NCBI RefSeq assembly: GCF_003202155.1
Contig: NZ_QFLI01000001.1
Coordinates: 620,001-684,000 of the forward strand
DNA: 64,000 bases
Direction: 5' to 3'
Origin: Marinifilum breve
GTDB taxonomy: Bacteria; Bacteroidota; Bacteroidia; Bacteroidales; Marinifilaceae
The translations under genes and the position numbers were made by a program. This document shows, one piece after another, positions 1 through 9,197 of the stretch (position 1 is its first letter; each line of letters starts with the position of its first letter). The notes under the pieces are model-generated. The model did no database searches and was not told where the DNA came from. It worked only from the letters and a program-made list of their open reading frames with translations.

Positions 1-777
1 CAACTCTATTGCGATAATTGACAAGCCCATGGCGTAAAGTTCATATAGTGTTTGTCCTCCTCCTGAAATTGCAAAATCAGATTGTGCCATAATTTCACAC
101 ATTTCCTCTTCATTAGGAGAAAAGTACATATCAACATTATCCATCTTCAAATCCTGAAACTCACTAATATTCTCAAATGAAGGACCAATCACTACATTGA
201 TATGTAAATATGGAAAATTACATTTTATAGAAGAAAGTAGACTAGACGACAATTTACGAATATCTGATCCTCCCATTGTTATTAAGAGAGAATTATAACT
301 ATTTCTTCCTTCTGTTGCGACATTCCAAAATGGTTTCCTTAAAGCTAAATAAGTAGTCCCTAATAAATAAGTATTTGTTTTTTCTTTGTTACTGTAACAA
401 CTTAAATATTCAGCACCTAATGACCAATCAACTATTGTCGTATCGGTATAGTTTAACCGAAGGAAGTCTTCTATAATTAAAACTTTAACTCCACAACTTG
501 ATAAAAGATCTGCATCCATTTGACTCAAATAATAAGAGTCAACAATTATAGCACTGGATTTGGAAATATTCTCCAGGATTTCAGACAAATTACTATGCCA
601 ATCCTTAAAGAATACTTTTCTATTTCCAATTAATTTATCAACACTTCTATCTCCTTGTATGACAAATGCAACATCATCCCCTTGTTGCTCAATTGCATCG
701 TAAAATGAAATACAACGAGCAACATGGCCTAAACCATATTTGCCTCCTCCTTCAGTTAAGATTATATATCGCAACAC
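1..777 (-). CDS. pseG: PseG-like UDP-sugar hydrolase, 3' end outside window
   Basis: The reading frame runs from a GTG at 777 (a TTG at 774 is the alternative) leftward past the window edge, so the C-terminus is missing. PseG removes UDP from UDP-2,4-diacetamido-2,4,6-trideoxy-beta-L-altrose in pseudaminic acid synthesis and has a GT-B (MurG-like) fold. The visible N-terminus has the family glycine-rich start followed by GLGHVARC, which matches the GxGHxxRC motif. Further on there are ITMGGSD and SGGGQTLYELYAMG, typical of the UDP-binding half of MurG-like folds. The start lies 12 bp beyond the stop of the cytidylyltransferase gene, so it is the next gene of the same operon. The family is fairly sure; the exact substrate (Pse or a related nonulosonate) is inferred from the neighbouring pseB and pseC. 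Confidence 0.75.
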   Translation of the reverse strand, partial: MLRYIILTEGGGKYGLGHVARCISFYDAIEQQGDDVAFVIQGDRSVDKLIGNRKVFFKDWHSNLSEILENISKSSAIIVDSYYLSQMDADLLSSCGVKVLIIEDFLRLNYTDTTIVDWSLGAEYLSCYSNKEKTNTYLLGTTYLALRKPFWNVATEGRNSYNSLLITMGGSDIRKLSSSLLSSIKCNFPYLHINVVIGPSFENISEFQDLKMDNVDMYFSPNEEEMCEIMAQSDFAISGGGQTLYELYAMGLSIIAIEL

Positions 778-788
778 AAGTAATTAGT

Positions 789-1589
789 TTAAATTAAATC
801 CTTCAAAGCACGACTCGATTCATACATTTCTAATTCATTTAAAAGATTTACAGCTTCCCTAAATTCATCTTCTTTCTTGTCAAATATTCTCTTTTGATAA
901 TTTTTATTAATATCAAGCAACCAAGGATATTCTTTAACATATGACTTCAAATCACTAAATGTAAAATCTCTATTTAGGTTGGAAAATAATAAATTCAAAA
1001 AAGCATAATCAGATGGATAATCCATAGTCACTCGAATTTTATCTTCAAGCTGATCTTCAAAATATACCGTTTTTTTATTTAACTTATCTATTTTATCAAA
1101 GTATAATGTAACATGTTCTCGATCAGATTTCTCTGAAGCATCCAAGAAAGCAATCTCAAGAGTTTCAAACGTCATTATTTCAAAGTTCATCCCCAAAGGT
1201 AATCCCTCTGTAATAGTAAAATCATACTGACCATTAACATGTATATTAATTAAATTTTGAAGTATATTATAATCTACACATGGATTATCTCCAGTTAAAC
1301 GAACAATATGTTTGAATCCATATTGCTTAGCCGCATAATAATAACGCTCTAAAACATCCTTTTCACTACCTCTAAAAACTCTCTTATACTTATTAGCAAT
1401 TATATCATCCTTTGGAGAGTCTGTTGTTGCAATAATGGTTTTAACTCCTGCAATTTTTTCACATCTACTTTGAATATGATCTAGCACACTTGTACCTGAA
1501 TTGACAGGCAGCTCTAATAATATTTTTCCTGGAAGCCTAGATGAATTATTTCGAGCCTGGATAATTATACCTACTCTATAATCTACCAT
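789..1589 (-). CDS. SpsF/PseF-like cytidylyltransferase
   Basis: This 266-residue protein belongs to the acylneuraminate cytidylyltransferase/SpsF family, which activates a sugar acid with CTP to give a CMP-sugar. The nucleotide-binding signature is seen near residues 11-22 (QARNNSSRLPGK), and LTGDNPCVD near residue 100 matches the acidic metal-binding region. It is closer to the SpsF branch (spore-coat polysaccharide) than to textbook PseF, but its place between pseC/pseB and pseG makes CMP activation of a nonulosonic acid the best guess. Its start overlaps the 3' end of the SDR gene by 7 bp, which implies translational coupling. The last 30 residues are charged and probably helical, without a recognised domain. 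Confidence 0.8.
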   Translation of the reverse strand: MVDYRVGIIIQARNNSSRLPGKILLELPVNSGTSVLDHIQSRCEKIAGVKTIIATTDSPKDDIIANKYKRVFRGSEKDVLERYYYAAKQYGFKHIVRLTGDNPCVDYNILQNLINIHVNGQYDFTITEGLPLGMNFEIMTFETLEIAFLDASEKSDREHVTLYFDKIDKLNKKTVYFEDQLEDKIRVTMDYPSDYAFLNLLFSNLNRDFTFSDLKSYVKEYPWLLDINKNYQKRIFDKKEDEFREAVNLLNELEMYESSRALKDLI

Positions 1590-2362
1590 ACAGTCCAGCC
1601 TCCATCCACTGCTATATTTTGTCCTGTTACGAAAGATGATGCATTTGAACTTAGGAAGTTTATAACACCCATTAAATCTTCTGGCTTTCCAATTCTACCA
1701 GAAGGGTTAGAATCTTTCAAATTATTAATAAATCCTTCACTCGCTTGTACTTGACTTGATGGAAATGGACCCGGCGAAACAGAATTAACATTAATATTAT
1801 ACTTTGCTAAGTAAACAGCGTAATATTTTGTCATTTGTATCACACCTGCTTTAGACACTCCATAATTAGGCGGGTTAGTGAATCGTTCAAAATTTTTATA
1901 AATTTTAAAATTAGGCGGTACCATTCCATACATAGAGGCAATGTTAATTATTTTTCCACTCATATTTCTCTTCATAAATGGAATTACTTCTCTAATACAC
2001 CTAAAGACACTATTTAAAGTTCCATCAACTCCAGTTTCCCATTCATGGTCTGTCATGTTTTCTGCATCATTTGCCAATAAATACACACCATTATTAACCA
2101 AAATATCAATATTTTGATATTTATCACCTATTCTTTCAAAACAGGTTTTAATACTCGCAGTTTCTTCTAAATTAATTTCTTCAAAATATATATTCTTAGT
2201 TTCTCCGAATACCTCAGCGAACTTATTTTCGTTTCTACCCGCAACTATAACTTTAGAACCAGCATGCAATAATGCTTTACATATAGCTTGCCCTAAATGT
2301 CCATAGCCTCCTGTAACTACTGCAATTTTATTAGACAAGTTAAATAATTCAAATTTTTCCAT
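1583..2362 (-). CDS. SDR family oxidoreductase in the nonulosonate operon
   Basis: This is a 259-residue classical short-chain dehydrogenase/reductase that uses NAD(P)H. The cofactor motif TGGYGHLG is at about 17-24, NNG at 90-92, the catalytic Ser at about 143 and YGVSK (Tyr167, Lys171) completes the active site; the C-terminal GQNIAVDGGW is typical of the family. It overlaps the cytidylyltransferase gene by 7 bp and the aldo/keto reductase gene by one base, so the three are coupled. An SDR is not part of the standard pseudaminic acid route (PseB, C, H, G, I, F), so this enzyme may alter the sugar at a keto or hydroxyl position. The substrate cannot be read from the sequence. Confidence 0.85.
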   Translation of the reverse strand: MEKFELFNLSNKIAVVTGGYGHLGQAICKALLHAGSKVIVAGRNENKFAEVFGETKNIYFEEINLEETASIKTCFERIGDKYQNIDILVNNGVYLLANDAENMTDHEWETGVDGTLNSVFRCIREVIPFMKRNMSGKIINIASMYGMVPPNFKIYKNFERFTNPPNYGVSKAGVIQMTKYYAVYLAKYNINVNSVSPGPFPSSQVQASEGFINNLKDSNPSGRIGKPEDLMGVINFLSSNASSFVTGQNIAVDGGWTVW

Positions 2363-3228
2363 TATAATTTCCAGTTTACTGGTGATAAAATCTTCTCATC
2401 ATAAACTTCCAACTCAATAAGATCATTTAATAAATCTTCAGAATATTTATAATCTGATAGTATTGATAGATTTCTTTGTAAATCTTTCAAGCTATTTATC
2501 CCAACAATAATCTTATCAATATTAGTATGCAACAAACCAAACCATAAACAAATATGGGCAATTGAGAGTGAGTACTTTTCGCTTATCTTGTGCAATAACC
2601 TTATTTTATTTTTAACTGGTAAAAAGTGATCTGGCAGCTTATTTTCTTCCATAAAAAATAACCCCTGCAGAAATATACTTCGAACATGCACCTCTACCGA
2701 CATATTTTTCAATAATTTAAAGTAACTTTCGAAACGTCTGTCAAAAATATTAAATGGCACTTGCACAATGTCAAAACACACACTTTTTTTAATTAACCAG
2801 TCAATTTGATCAGGTGAATAAAGAGAAAACCCTATTTTTTTAACTACCCCATCTTCCTTAAGTTTAGTTGCAGCTATCCAAAGATCTTCATTCTCCTTAA
2901 AATCATTAAAATTATGAAACAAGAGTCCATAAAGCTTATTACTTTTAAGATGAAATAGTGAATCTTTAACCTTAGTATTAAATTCTTCGATTGATTTTGC
3001 AGTTATCTTCGTTACAACATCAAAGCTTTTAACAAACTCATTCGTACAATCACCAATTACAGCCTCACTATCACCATAATCCCGAGCAGTATCTAAACAA
3101 TTTATACCATTCAATGATGCACAATTTAGAATTTCTTTTACAGTTGTAATACTAGGTTTTCCCAGAGTATTGTTTACGCCATAATCTAAACCAAATTGTA
3201 CTGTACCGATACCAAACCTACTCATCAA
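2362..3228 (-). CDS. Aldo/keto reductase in the nonulosonate operon
   Basis: This 288-residue protein is an aldo/keto reductase, an NADPH-dependent carbonyl reductase with a TIM-barrel fold. The usual catalytic residues are seen: Asp46 and Tyr51 in DTARDYGDSE, Lys74 in VVTKI and His105 in LLFHNF. Members of this subgroup occur in surface-sugar loci beside PseC-like aminotransferases. It overlaps pseC by 11 bp upstream and the SDR gene by one base downstream. Together with the SDR it suggests an oxidation-reduction (epimerising) step on the nucleotide sugar or on the free nonulosonate; that role is inference. Confidence 0.85.
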   Translation of the reverse strand: MMSRFGIGTVQFGLDYGVNNTLGKPSITTVKEILNCASLNGINCLDTARDYGDSEAVIGDCTNEFVKSFDVVTKITAKSIEEFNTKVKDSLFHLKSNKLYGLLFHNFNDFKENEDLWIAATKLKEDGVVKKIGFSLYSPDQIDWLIKKSVCFDIVQVPFNIFDRRFESYFKLLKNMSVEVHVRSIFLQGLFFMEENKLPDHFLPVKNKIRLLHKISEKYSLSIAHICLWFGLLHTNIDKIIVGINSLKDLQRNLSILSDYKYSEDLLNDLIELEVYDEKILSPVNWKL

Positions 3229-4372
3229 TAAACTCCTTTATCTTTTCAATAACATAATTCTGCTCATCAATTGACAAAGTTGGAAACATTGGAAGAGCAA
3301 GACAGTTTTCATAGTATTTTTCAACAACTGGTAAATCACCCTTCTTCCAACCGAACTTTTTATAATAAGGTTGTAAATGAACTGGACTATATAGGACTTG
3401 TGAAAATATGTTATTTTCTCTTAGATGATTATATAATCCTTTCCTATCCTCTATTTGAATTACATATAAGTGATAAGCATGAAGTGTGTTATCATGAACA
3501 AATGGAGTTGTGATTTTAGATTCTTTGAAAGCCTCATTATACTTTAATGCAATCTCATTTCTTTTCCTAACTCCTTCATTAGCTCTTTCCAACTGTGAAA
3601 CGCCTAGTGCTGCTTGAATATCACTCAATCTATAATTGTAACCCAATTCCTGCATTTCATAGTACCAACCACCATGATTTTCGTTTAGAAGTTCTGGATC
3701 CTTTGTAATACCATGTGTTCTTAATAAGCAAATTTTCTCGTATAACTCTTTGTTATTCGTTGTAATCATTCCTCCTTCTCCTGTGGCAATGTGTTTAACA
3801 GGATGGAATGAAAAAATATGCAAATCAGCATAGGCACCATTACCACACTTTTGCTGAACTTTTTGGGAGTCTTCAAAATATCCTCCCGGAGCATGACAAG
3901 CATCCTCAATTATCCAAAGCTTATACTTGTTTGCAATACTTCTTAACCTTTCAACATTTATCGGATATCCAGCAAAATCTACAGGAATCACCCCTTTATA
4001 TGTACCTACTGGCACTGATGCCAATTTTTCCTCCAATTTATCCAAATCCATCAAATAGGTATGAGGATCAATATCCACAAAATCCACCTCTCCATCACAG
4101 TATCTAATACAATTGGCGCTAGCAGCAAATGTTAAAGGAGTAGTTATTACTTTGTCTCCTTTTTGAACATTCATGGCCATAGTACAAAGATGCAAAGCTG
4201 CCGTTCCATTGGAAACAGCAATTGCATACTTTGAACCAACATATTCAGCAAAACGTTCTTCAAACTCCTTAACTTTTGGTCCCTGAGTTAAAAAATCAGA
4301 TTGTAGTGTTTCTACAACCGCATCAATATCTTCTTGTGAAATATATTGCCTTCCGTAAGAAATAGGTCTCAT
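3218..4372 (-). CDS. pseC: PseC aminotransferase (UDP-4-keto-6-deoxy-AltNAc transaminase)
   Basis: The 384-residue protein is a PLP-dependent DegT/DnrJ/EryC1-type sugar aminotransferase. PseC converts the 4-keto product of PseB to UDP-4-amino-4,6-dideoxy-beta-L-AltNAc with glutamate as amino donor. The PLP lysine is Lys193 in SFHPVKHIATGEGG, the aspartate that pairs with the pyridine nitrogen is in EDACHA (about 157), and SNGTAAL (54-60) binds the phosphate. The length and the N-terminal start (MRPISYGRQ) match the PseC subfamily. The gene begins 5 bp after the pseB stop, the usual pseB-pseC pairing. Confidence 0.92.
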   Translation of the reverse strand: MRPISYGRQYISQEDIDAVVETLQSDFLTQGPKVKEFEERFAEYVGSKYAIAVSNGTAALHLCTMAMNVQKGDKVITTPLTFAASANCIRYCDGEVDFVDIDPHTYLMDLDKLEEKLASVPVGTYKGVIPVDFAGYPINVERLRSIANKYKLWIIEDACHAPGGYFEDSQKVQQKCGNGAYADLHIFSFHPVKHIATGEGGMITTNNKELYEKICLLRTHGITKDPELLNENHGGWYYEMQELGYNYRLSDIQAALGVSQLERANEGVRKRNEIALKYNEAFKESKITTPFVHDNTLHAYHLYVIQIEDRKGLYNHLRENNIFSQVLYSPVHLQPYYKKFGWKKGDLPVVEKYYENCLALPMFPTLSIDEQNYVIEKIKEFIDE

Positions 4373-4377
4373 AACTA

Positions 4378-5397
4378 TTATTTAGCAACTTTAAAATCAG
4401 GATCTACAAATTCTACAATTTTTTTTCTAAGTGTTTCAATTGTTTCCCATTCTGTATTTGTACCTGAATTGTATTTAAAACCAAATGGAACCTCTGTTGC
4501 ATTGTGGTGTTTTAAATAATCTTCTCTCTTATGACTAAATGATACTGATGGTAAAATTGCATAGTATTTACCCAAGTCAATAGTATTCATTGAATCAGTT
4601 TCTGTAATCATTTCTTCATGCAATTTTTCACCAGGTCTAATTCCAACAATTTTTGTTTCGCATTCAGGAGCTACAGCTGTTGCCACATCTGTAATTTTAT
4701 AAGATGGAATTTTAGGTATAAAAATCTCACCGCCTAAATGATTTTGAATCGCAAACATTACCAAATCAACTCCAGCTTGTAAAGAAATATTAAAACGAGT
4801 CATTTCTTCGTGTGTAATTGGAAGTACACCTTCCGATCTCTTTCCTAAAAAGAATGGAATTACAGAACCACGAGATCCCATTACATTACCGTAACGTACT
4901 GCAGAAAATCGAATATCTCGAGATCCTTTCATATTATTGGCCGCAGTAAACAACTTATCCGAGGTTAATTTTGTAGCACCATATAAATTAATTGGAGCAC
5001 AAGCTTTATCCGTAGATAATGCTACTACATCCTTCACATTAGCAGCCAATGCCGCATCAATTACATTTTGTGCACCATGAACATTAGTCTTGATACATTC
5101 ATCTGGATTGTATTCTGCAGTATCCACTTGCTTAATAGCTGCAGCATGTATAATTACATCAATCCCCTCACAAGCCCTTTTTAATCTTTCTCCATCACGG
5201 ATATCTCCAATAAAAAAACGCAATTGTGGAAATTGATTGGCAGGATATTTTTGTTTTAATTCAAATTGCTTTAACTCATCTCTGGAGTAAATCACAATTC
5301 TTTTAACTTCAGGATAGCGATTTAAGATTGTTTCTACAAATTTTTTCCCAAACGATCCAGTACCACCAGTAATTAAAACGGATTTTTTATTAAGCAT
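4378..5397 (-). CDS. pseB: PseB UDP-GlcNAc 4,6-dehydratase (inverting)
   Basis: The 339-residue soluble SDR-type enzyme carries out the first step of pseudaminic acid synthesis: 4,6-dehydration and C5 inversion of UDP-GlcNAc. The Rossmann motif GGTGSFG is at 11-17, and the catalytic STDKA and YGATK (Tyr139, Lys143) are intact. It is the short PseB/FlaA1 form without membrane segments, unlike the 654-residue relative at 12892-14856 in the same locus. It lies 5 bp from the epimerase gene upstream and 5 bp from pseC downstream, so the genes form one transcription unit. Confidence 0.93.
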   Translation of the reverse strand: MLNKKSVLITGGTGSFGKKFVETILNRYPEVKRIVIYSRDELKQFELKQKYPANQFPQLRFFIGDIRDGERLKRACEGIDVIIHAAAIKQVDTAEYNPDECIKTNVHGAQNVIDAALAANVKDVVALSTDKACAPINLYGATKLTSDKLFTAANNMKGSRDIRFSAVRYGNVMGSRGSVIPFFLGKRSEGVLPITHEEMTRFNISLQAGVDLVMFAIQNHLGGEIFIPKIPSYKITDVATAVAPECETKIVGIRPGEKLHEEMITETDSMNTIDLGKYYAILPSVSFSHKREDYLKHHNATEVPFGFKYNSGTNTEWETIETLRKKIVEFVDPDFKVAK

Positions 5398-5402
5398 TTT
5401 AT

Positions 5403-6452
5403 TTAATTTTTATAATTTTTAAACCAAGTAATAAATTTAGTTACGCCATCTACAAGATCTGTATTAGGCATGTAATTAACTGTACTGCTCAAATATTCAG
5501 TATTTGCATAAGTACATTTCACATCACCATCTTGCATAGGCATAAAGTTCTTTTGAGCAATTTTTTCTAAACTTGTTTCCATAATAGATATAAAATCCAT
5601 TAAATCTACAGGTTTAGAATTACCGATATTAAATACCTCTGCTTTTGGATCATTTTTAGGCAAAACAGAAATACAACGAACCACCCCTTCTACAATATCA
5701 TCAATATAAGTGAAATCACGCTTCATATCTCCATTGTTAAATACTTTAATTGGTTCACCTTTAGTAATCGCATTAGCAAATAACATGGGAGCCATGTCAG
5801 GTCTACCCCAAGGTCCATAAACCGTAAAGAAACGTAAACCTGTTGTTGGAAGCTCATACAAATGACTATAAGTATAAGCCATTAGTTCATTGCTCTTTTT
5901 CGTTGCCGCATATAGGCTTACAGGATGGTCAACTCGATCATCTTCTGAAAAAGGGATTTTTGAATTAGCCCCATAAACTGACGAACTAGATGCATATATC
6001 AAATGTTCAATTTTATAATGACGACAACACTCTAAGATATTCACAAAACCAACCACATTAGACTGTACATAGGCGTGTGGATTTTCCAAAGAGTAACGTA
6101 CACCAGCTTGCGCAGCCAAATTTACAACGTGGGAAAAGTTTTGTTCTTCAAAAAGATTTTCCATTTTTGGAAGATCTGTTATGTCAATTTTTAAAAATTG
6201 GTACTTCTCATGTTTTGTACTCCTTACATAAGCAAGAGTTCCTTCATCCGAAGACTCGAATTCAGGATGACAATCCAAATTCTCTACCTCAGTTCTAGAA
6301 ATTCCAGACTCATTTAATCTGGCATATTTTAGATTAATATCGTAGTAGTCATTGATGTTATCAATTCCAACTACTTCATGCCCCTCTTTCATCAATGCTT
6401 CCACCAAATGGAAACCAATAAAACCAGCTGCTCCTGTAACCAATATTTTCAT
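5403..6452 (-). CDS. UDP-glucuronate 4-epimerase-like enzyme with an odd insertion
   Basis: This 349-residue extended SDR resembles the UDP-glucuronate 4-epimerase (GAE/Cap1J) family, which makes UDP-galacturonate from UDP-glucuronate. TGAAGFIG is at 6-13, the catalytic SSSSVYG at about 155-161 and YAATK (Tyr181, Lys185) are intact, and INDYYD near 33 is typical of the family. The upstream neighbour is UDP-glucose dehydrogenase, 3 bp away, which supplies UDP-glucuronate. Residues of about 59-75 read as a Cys/Asp/Glu-rich stretch (HPEFESSDEG) that normal relatives lack as I recall them, and the DNA under it forms an inverted repeat (6244-6270). A related 4-epimerase substrate cannot be excluded. 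Confidence 0.85.
   Translation of the reverse strand: MKILVTGAAGFIGFHLVEALMKEGHEVVGIDNINDYYDINLKYARLNESGISRTEVENLDCHPEFESSDEGTLAYVRSTKHEKYQFLKIDITDLPKMENLFEEQNFSHVVNLAAQAGVRYSLENPHAYVQSNVVGFVNILECCRHYKIEHLIYASSSSVYGANSKIPFSEDDRVDHPVSLYAATKKSNELMAYTYSHLYELPTTGLRFFTVYGPWGRPDMAPMLFANAITKGEPIKVFNNGDMKRDFTYIDDIVEGVVRCISVLPKNDPKAEVFNIGNSKPVDLMDFISIMETSLEKIAQKNFMPMQDGDVKCTYANTEYLSSTVNYMPNTDLVDGVTKFITWFKNYKN
6244..6270. repeat. Palindromic element inside the epimerase gene
   Basis: The arms TCATCC (6244-6249) and GGATGA (6265-6270) pair, and the pairing extends inward by GAA/TTC. The sequence resembles the intergenic repeats of this window that pair GATCCC or CATCC with GGGAT(GA), near 9645, 12463 and 12603. 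It encodes part of the extra loop of the epimerase and keeps the frame open. Confidence 0.55.
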
Positions 6453-6455
6453 TCC

Positions 6456-7916
6456 CTACTTTCCTTTACCAATATTGTATACATCAAAACCAATTGCATC
6501 CAACTGATCCTTATCTACAATGTTTCTACCATCGAAAACAAATGCTGGTTTTAACATATCATTATATACTTTTTCCCAGTCATAAGTTTTAAACTCATCC
6601 CATTCCGTTAAGATCGCAATGGCATGAGCTGATTGCATAGTATTGTACGGATCTTTATGAACCGTTACTAAAGAACGAATTTCCTCCATAGACATGATTT
6701 CGCCTTGTTCTACATACTGACCAACACGATGAGTTTGTAAATATTCCAAATCCGCAAAAATTTGTTCTTCAGATACCTTAGGATCATAAACATGAATTTC
6801 AGCACGATCTTGTAACAATTCATCTGCAATATACATAGCAGCGGTTTCACGCGTATCATTTGTATCCTTTTTAAATGCCCAACCCAAGAAGGCAATTTTC
6901 TTACCTGAAACAGTATTAAATAATGAATCAATAATATTCTTAGAAAAACGATGTTTCTGATAGTCATTCATTTTAATTACTTGCTCCCAATAATCCGCTA
7001 CCTCACGTAAATTGAAATGACGACAAAGATAAACCAAATTTAAAATGTCTTTTTGGAAACAAGATCCTCCAAAGCCAACTGATGATTTTAAGAATTTTGC
7101 CCCTATACGGGAATCTTTTCCAATGGCTCGTGCAATTTCATCTACATCCGCACCTGTCTTCTCACATAAGGCTGAAATGGCGTTGATGGAAGAAACACGT
7201 TGTGCCAGGAATGCATTGGCAGTTAATTTCGACAATTCAGAAGACCACACACGTGTGGTAACGATATTTTCACGAGGCACCCAATTCAAATATATATCGA
7301 CAAGTGATTGAACCGCAGCTTCACCTCGTTCCGTCTGTTCACCACCAATTAGGAATCGATCAGGATTATGAAGATCTTGAATCGCTGTTCCTTCAGCTAG
7401 AAATTCAGGACTTGACAAAATATCGAAATTTACACCATTACCTGTTGAGTGTAAAATAGTACGAAGTGCTTCCGCTGTACGAACAGGAAGAGTAGACTTC
7501 TCCACGATAATCTTATCATTTTTAGCTACTTGAGCAATCTGACGGGCACATAATTCAATAAATTTTAGATCCGCAGCCATACCTTTTCCAACACCATAGG
7601 TTTTGGTCGGAGTATTGACTGAAATAAAAATCATATCTGCCTCGTCAATTCCTTTTTCAACATCCGTTGAAAAGAAAAGATTTCGACCGCGAGCGTCTCT
7701 AATAACATCAGCAAGTCCTGGTTCATAAATTGGCAATTTATCGAGATTAGCATCATTCCAATCCGCTATGCGCTGCGCATTTAAATCTACTACATTTACA
7801 TTAATATGGGGACACCTTTGAGCTATGACAGCCATAGTTGGACCACCTACATAACCTGCACCTATACAGCAGATATTTTTAATTGACTTTACTTCGTTCA
7901 TTTTATTAGAATGCAT
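6456..7916 (-). CDS. ugd: UDP-glucose 6-dehydrogenase, long eukaryote-like form
   Basis: The 486-residue enzyme oxidises UDP-glucose to UDP-glucuronate with two NAD+. The Rossmann motif [10 protein letters not shown] is at about 17-26, NTPTKTYG follows near 101, and the catalytic cysteine is Cys286 in [10 protein letters not shown]. The length and local wording are close to animal and plant UGDH rather than to the shorter 390-450-residue bacterial Ugd. The annotated ATG is at 7916; an ATG five codons on (7901) is also possible. It feeds the epimerase gene 3 bp downstream. An 85-bp gap separates it from wzz, and no clear promoter was seen in that gap. Confidence 0.93.
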   Translation of the reverse strand: MHSNKMNEVKSIKNICCIGAGYVGGPTMAVIAQRCPHINVNVVDLNAQRIADWNDANLDKLPIYEPGLADVIRDARGRNLFFSTDVEKGIDEADMIFISVNTPTKTYGVGKGMAADLKFIELCARQIAQVAKNDKIIVEKSTLPVRTAEALRTILHSTGNGVNFDILSSPEFLAEGTAIQDLHNPDRFLIGGEQTERGEAAVQSLVDIYLNWVPRENIVTTRVWSSELSKLTANAFLAQRVSSINAISALCEKTGADVDEIARAIGKDSRIGAKFLKSSVGFGGSCFQKDILNLVYLCRHFNLREVADYWEQVIKMNDYQKHRFSKNIIDSLFNTVSGKKIAFLGWAFKKDTNDTRETAAMYIADELLQDRAEIHVYDPKVSEEQIFADLEYLQTHRVGQYVEQGEIMSMEEIRSLVTVHKDPYNTMQSAHAIAILTEWDEFKTYDWEKVYNDMLKPAFVFDGRNIVDKDQLDAIGFDVYNIGKGK

Positions 7917-8001
7917 CTATGTTATTTATGTCTTTAATCTTTGAATTTGATCACGTTACAACACTCTTCACGCAATAGGCTGAAATCATATAGTCGACAA
8001 A

Positions 8002-9108
8002 CTAATTGTCATTATTCCACTGCAACTTAATCTTACCATAAAACTCTTTCCAAAACACCATCCCAATTCCAATAATTCCTCCAAACATTGTCCAAATTAT
8101 TAAAATCAATGGTCTATTGGGACTTGCTTTGTCAATTGGTACAGTAACTGGCTCAACCACTGTAAAAACTGGTGTATCCTCTTCAACTTGTATTTTTTGA
8201 CTTTCTAATTGCTTGGCTAATTCTGAATATACACCATATATCAAATTATACTCAGCTTTTAACCTATCTAATTCTGTTTGAGCAGTAGCAGTACTTACAT
8301 TTTTGTTTCTATCAATAAACTGAGCCAAATTTCGTTGTGCTTTTCTAGCTTCCTCTTCCTTCTCTGTATAACGCTTTTCTATAAAAGATAATTGATCCTT
8401 TGCCTTTTGAATTTTAAATTCAGTTATAGTTTCTTGCAGCAACTCCTGAGCTTTATTAGCCAGTTCTGCTGCTGCTTTAGCCTCAGGCATCCTAGCAGTA
8501 AGAGCAATGTATCCCTCTTTATCATTAATATCAATTTTTACTTGCTCATTCAATGTTTTAATCAGACCATTTTCCTTTCGGGATATAGTCAAAAGTTCAC
8601 ATTTTTCATCTTGCTTCTCAATACTCTTACCCCTAATTGCTTTTATTATAAGCTTAGGTAAACCAATTGTATATTTTTTTAAGTAGCCAAACACTCCTGG
8701 CTTATAAATCTCCTCATAATAATGTGAAAATGTAACTTTTTCGTTTTGCCCCTCAATTGAAAGTGGTGTCTTCATCATTTCCTTTTGAAAAGGAATACTA
8801 TTCACAACTCTTGGATAAAGCATTGGAGGAATATCGGATCCTCCTCCAATCGAACCAAGGTTAATTCCTGCCATTGCAGCTAACCCTCCTAAACTTCCTC
8901 CTAATTTGGATCCACCTTCTGCCGATTGCGGTACCATGGTACATGAGGCTGTGTATTCTTTTTCTGAGAAGATGGCCACGAATAGGCCAATGAGCATAAA
9001 GATGATAGTCGTTTTGATGACGGTCTTTCTGCCCTCCCATAGGGTTTTGGCCAATGCGATTAGGTCGATTTCGTCGTCTGCCTGAGTTATATTTTTTTGT
9101 TCTTGCAT
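8002..9108 (-). CDS. Wzz/GNVR chain-length determinant-like membrane protein
   Basis: This 368-residue protein has the polysaccharide co-polymerase layout. There is a short cytoplasmic N-terminus, a first membrane segment at about 34-51, a periplasmic part with a long helical/coiled region (about 215-285), and a second membrane segment near the C-terminus after a proline-containing SPNRPL motif. There is no tyrosine-kinase domain, so it is a Wzz-like rather than a full Wzc-like protein. A glycine-rich stretch at about 66-93 followed by PPMLYPRVVNS is typical of Bacteroidota members. With the SLBB protein at 9669 it would set chain length and export of the polysaccharide. Confidence 0.85.
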   Translation of the reverse strand: MQEQKNITQADDEIDLIALAKTLWEGRKTVIKTTIIFMLIGLFVAIFSEKEYTASCTMVPQSAEGGSKLGGSLGGLAAMAGINLGSIGGGSDIPPMLYPRVVNSIPFQKEMMKTPLSIEGQNEKVTFSHYYEEIYKPGVFGYLKKYTIGLPKLIIKAIRGKSIEKQDEKCELLTISRKENGLIKTLNEQVKIDINDKEGYIALTARMPEAKAAAELANKAQELLQETITEFKIQKAKDQLSFIEKRYTEKEEEARKAQRNLAQFIDRNKNVSTATAQTELDRLKAEYNLIYGVYSELAKQLESQKIQVEEDTPVFTVVEPVTVPIDKASPNRPLILIIWTMFGGIIGIGMVFWKEFYGKIKLQWNNDN

Positions 9109-9197
9109 ACTTTGTATTCTATGATTGCGCGGATTTTAAAATTGATTTCGCGGATGGGGCGTTTTCATATTTAATCGGCGTCCTTAGTTATTTTTTA

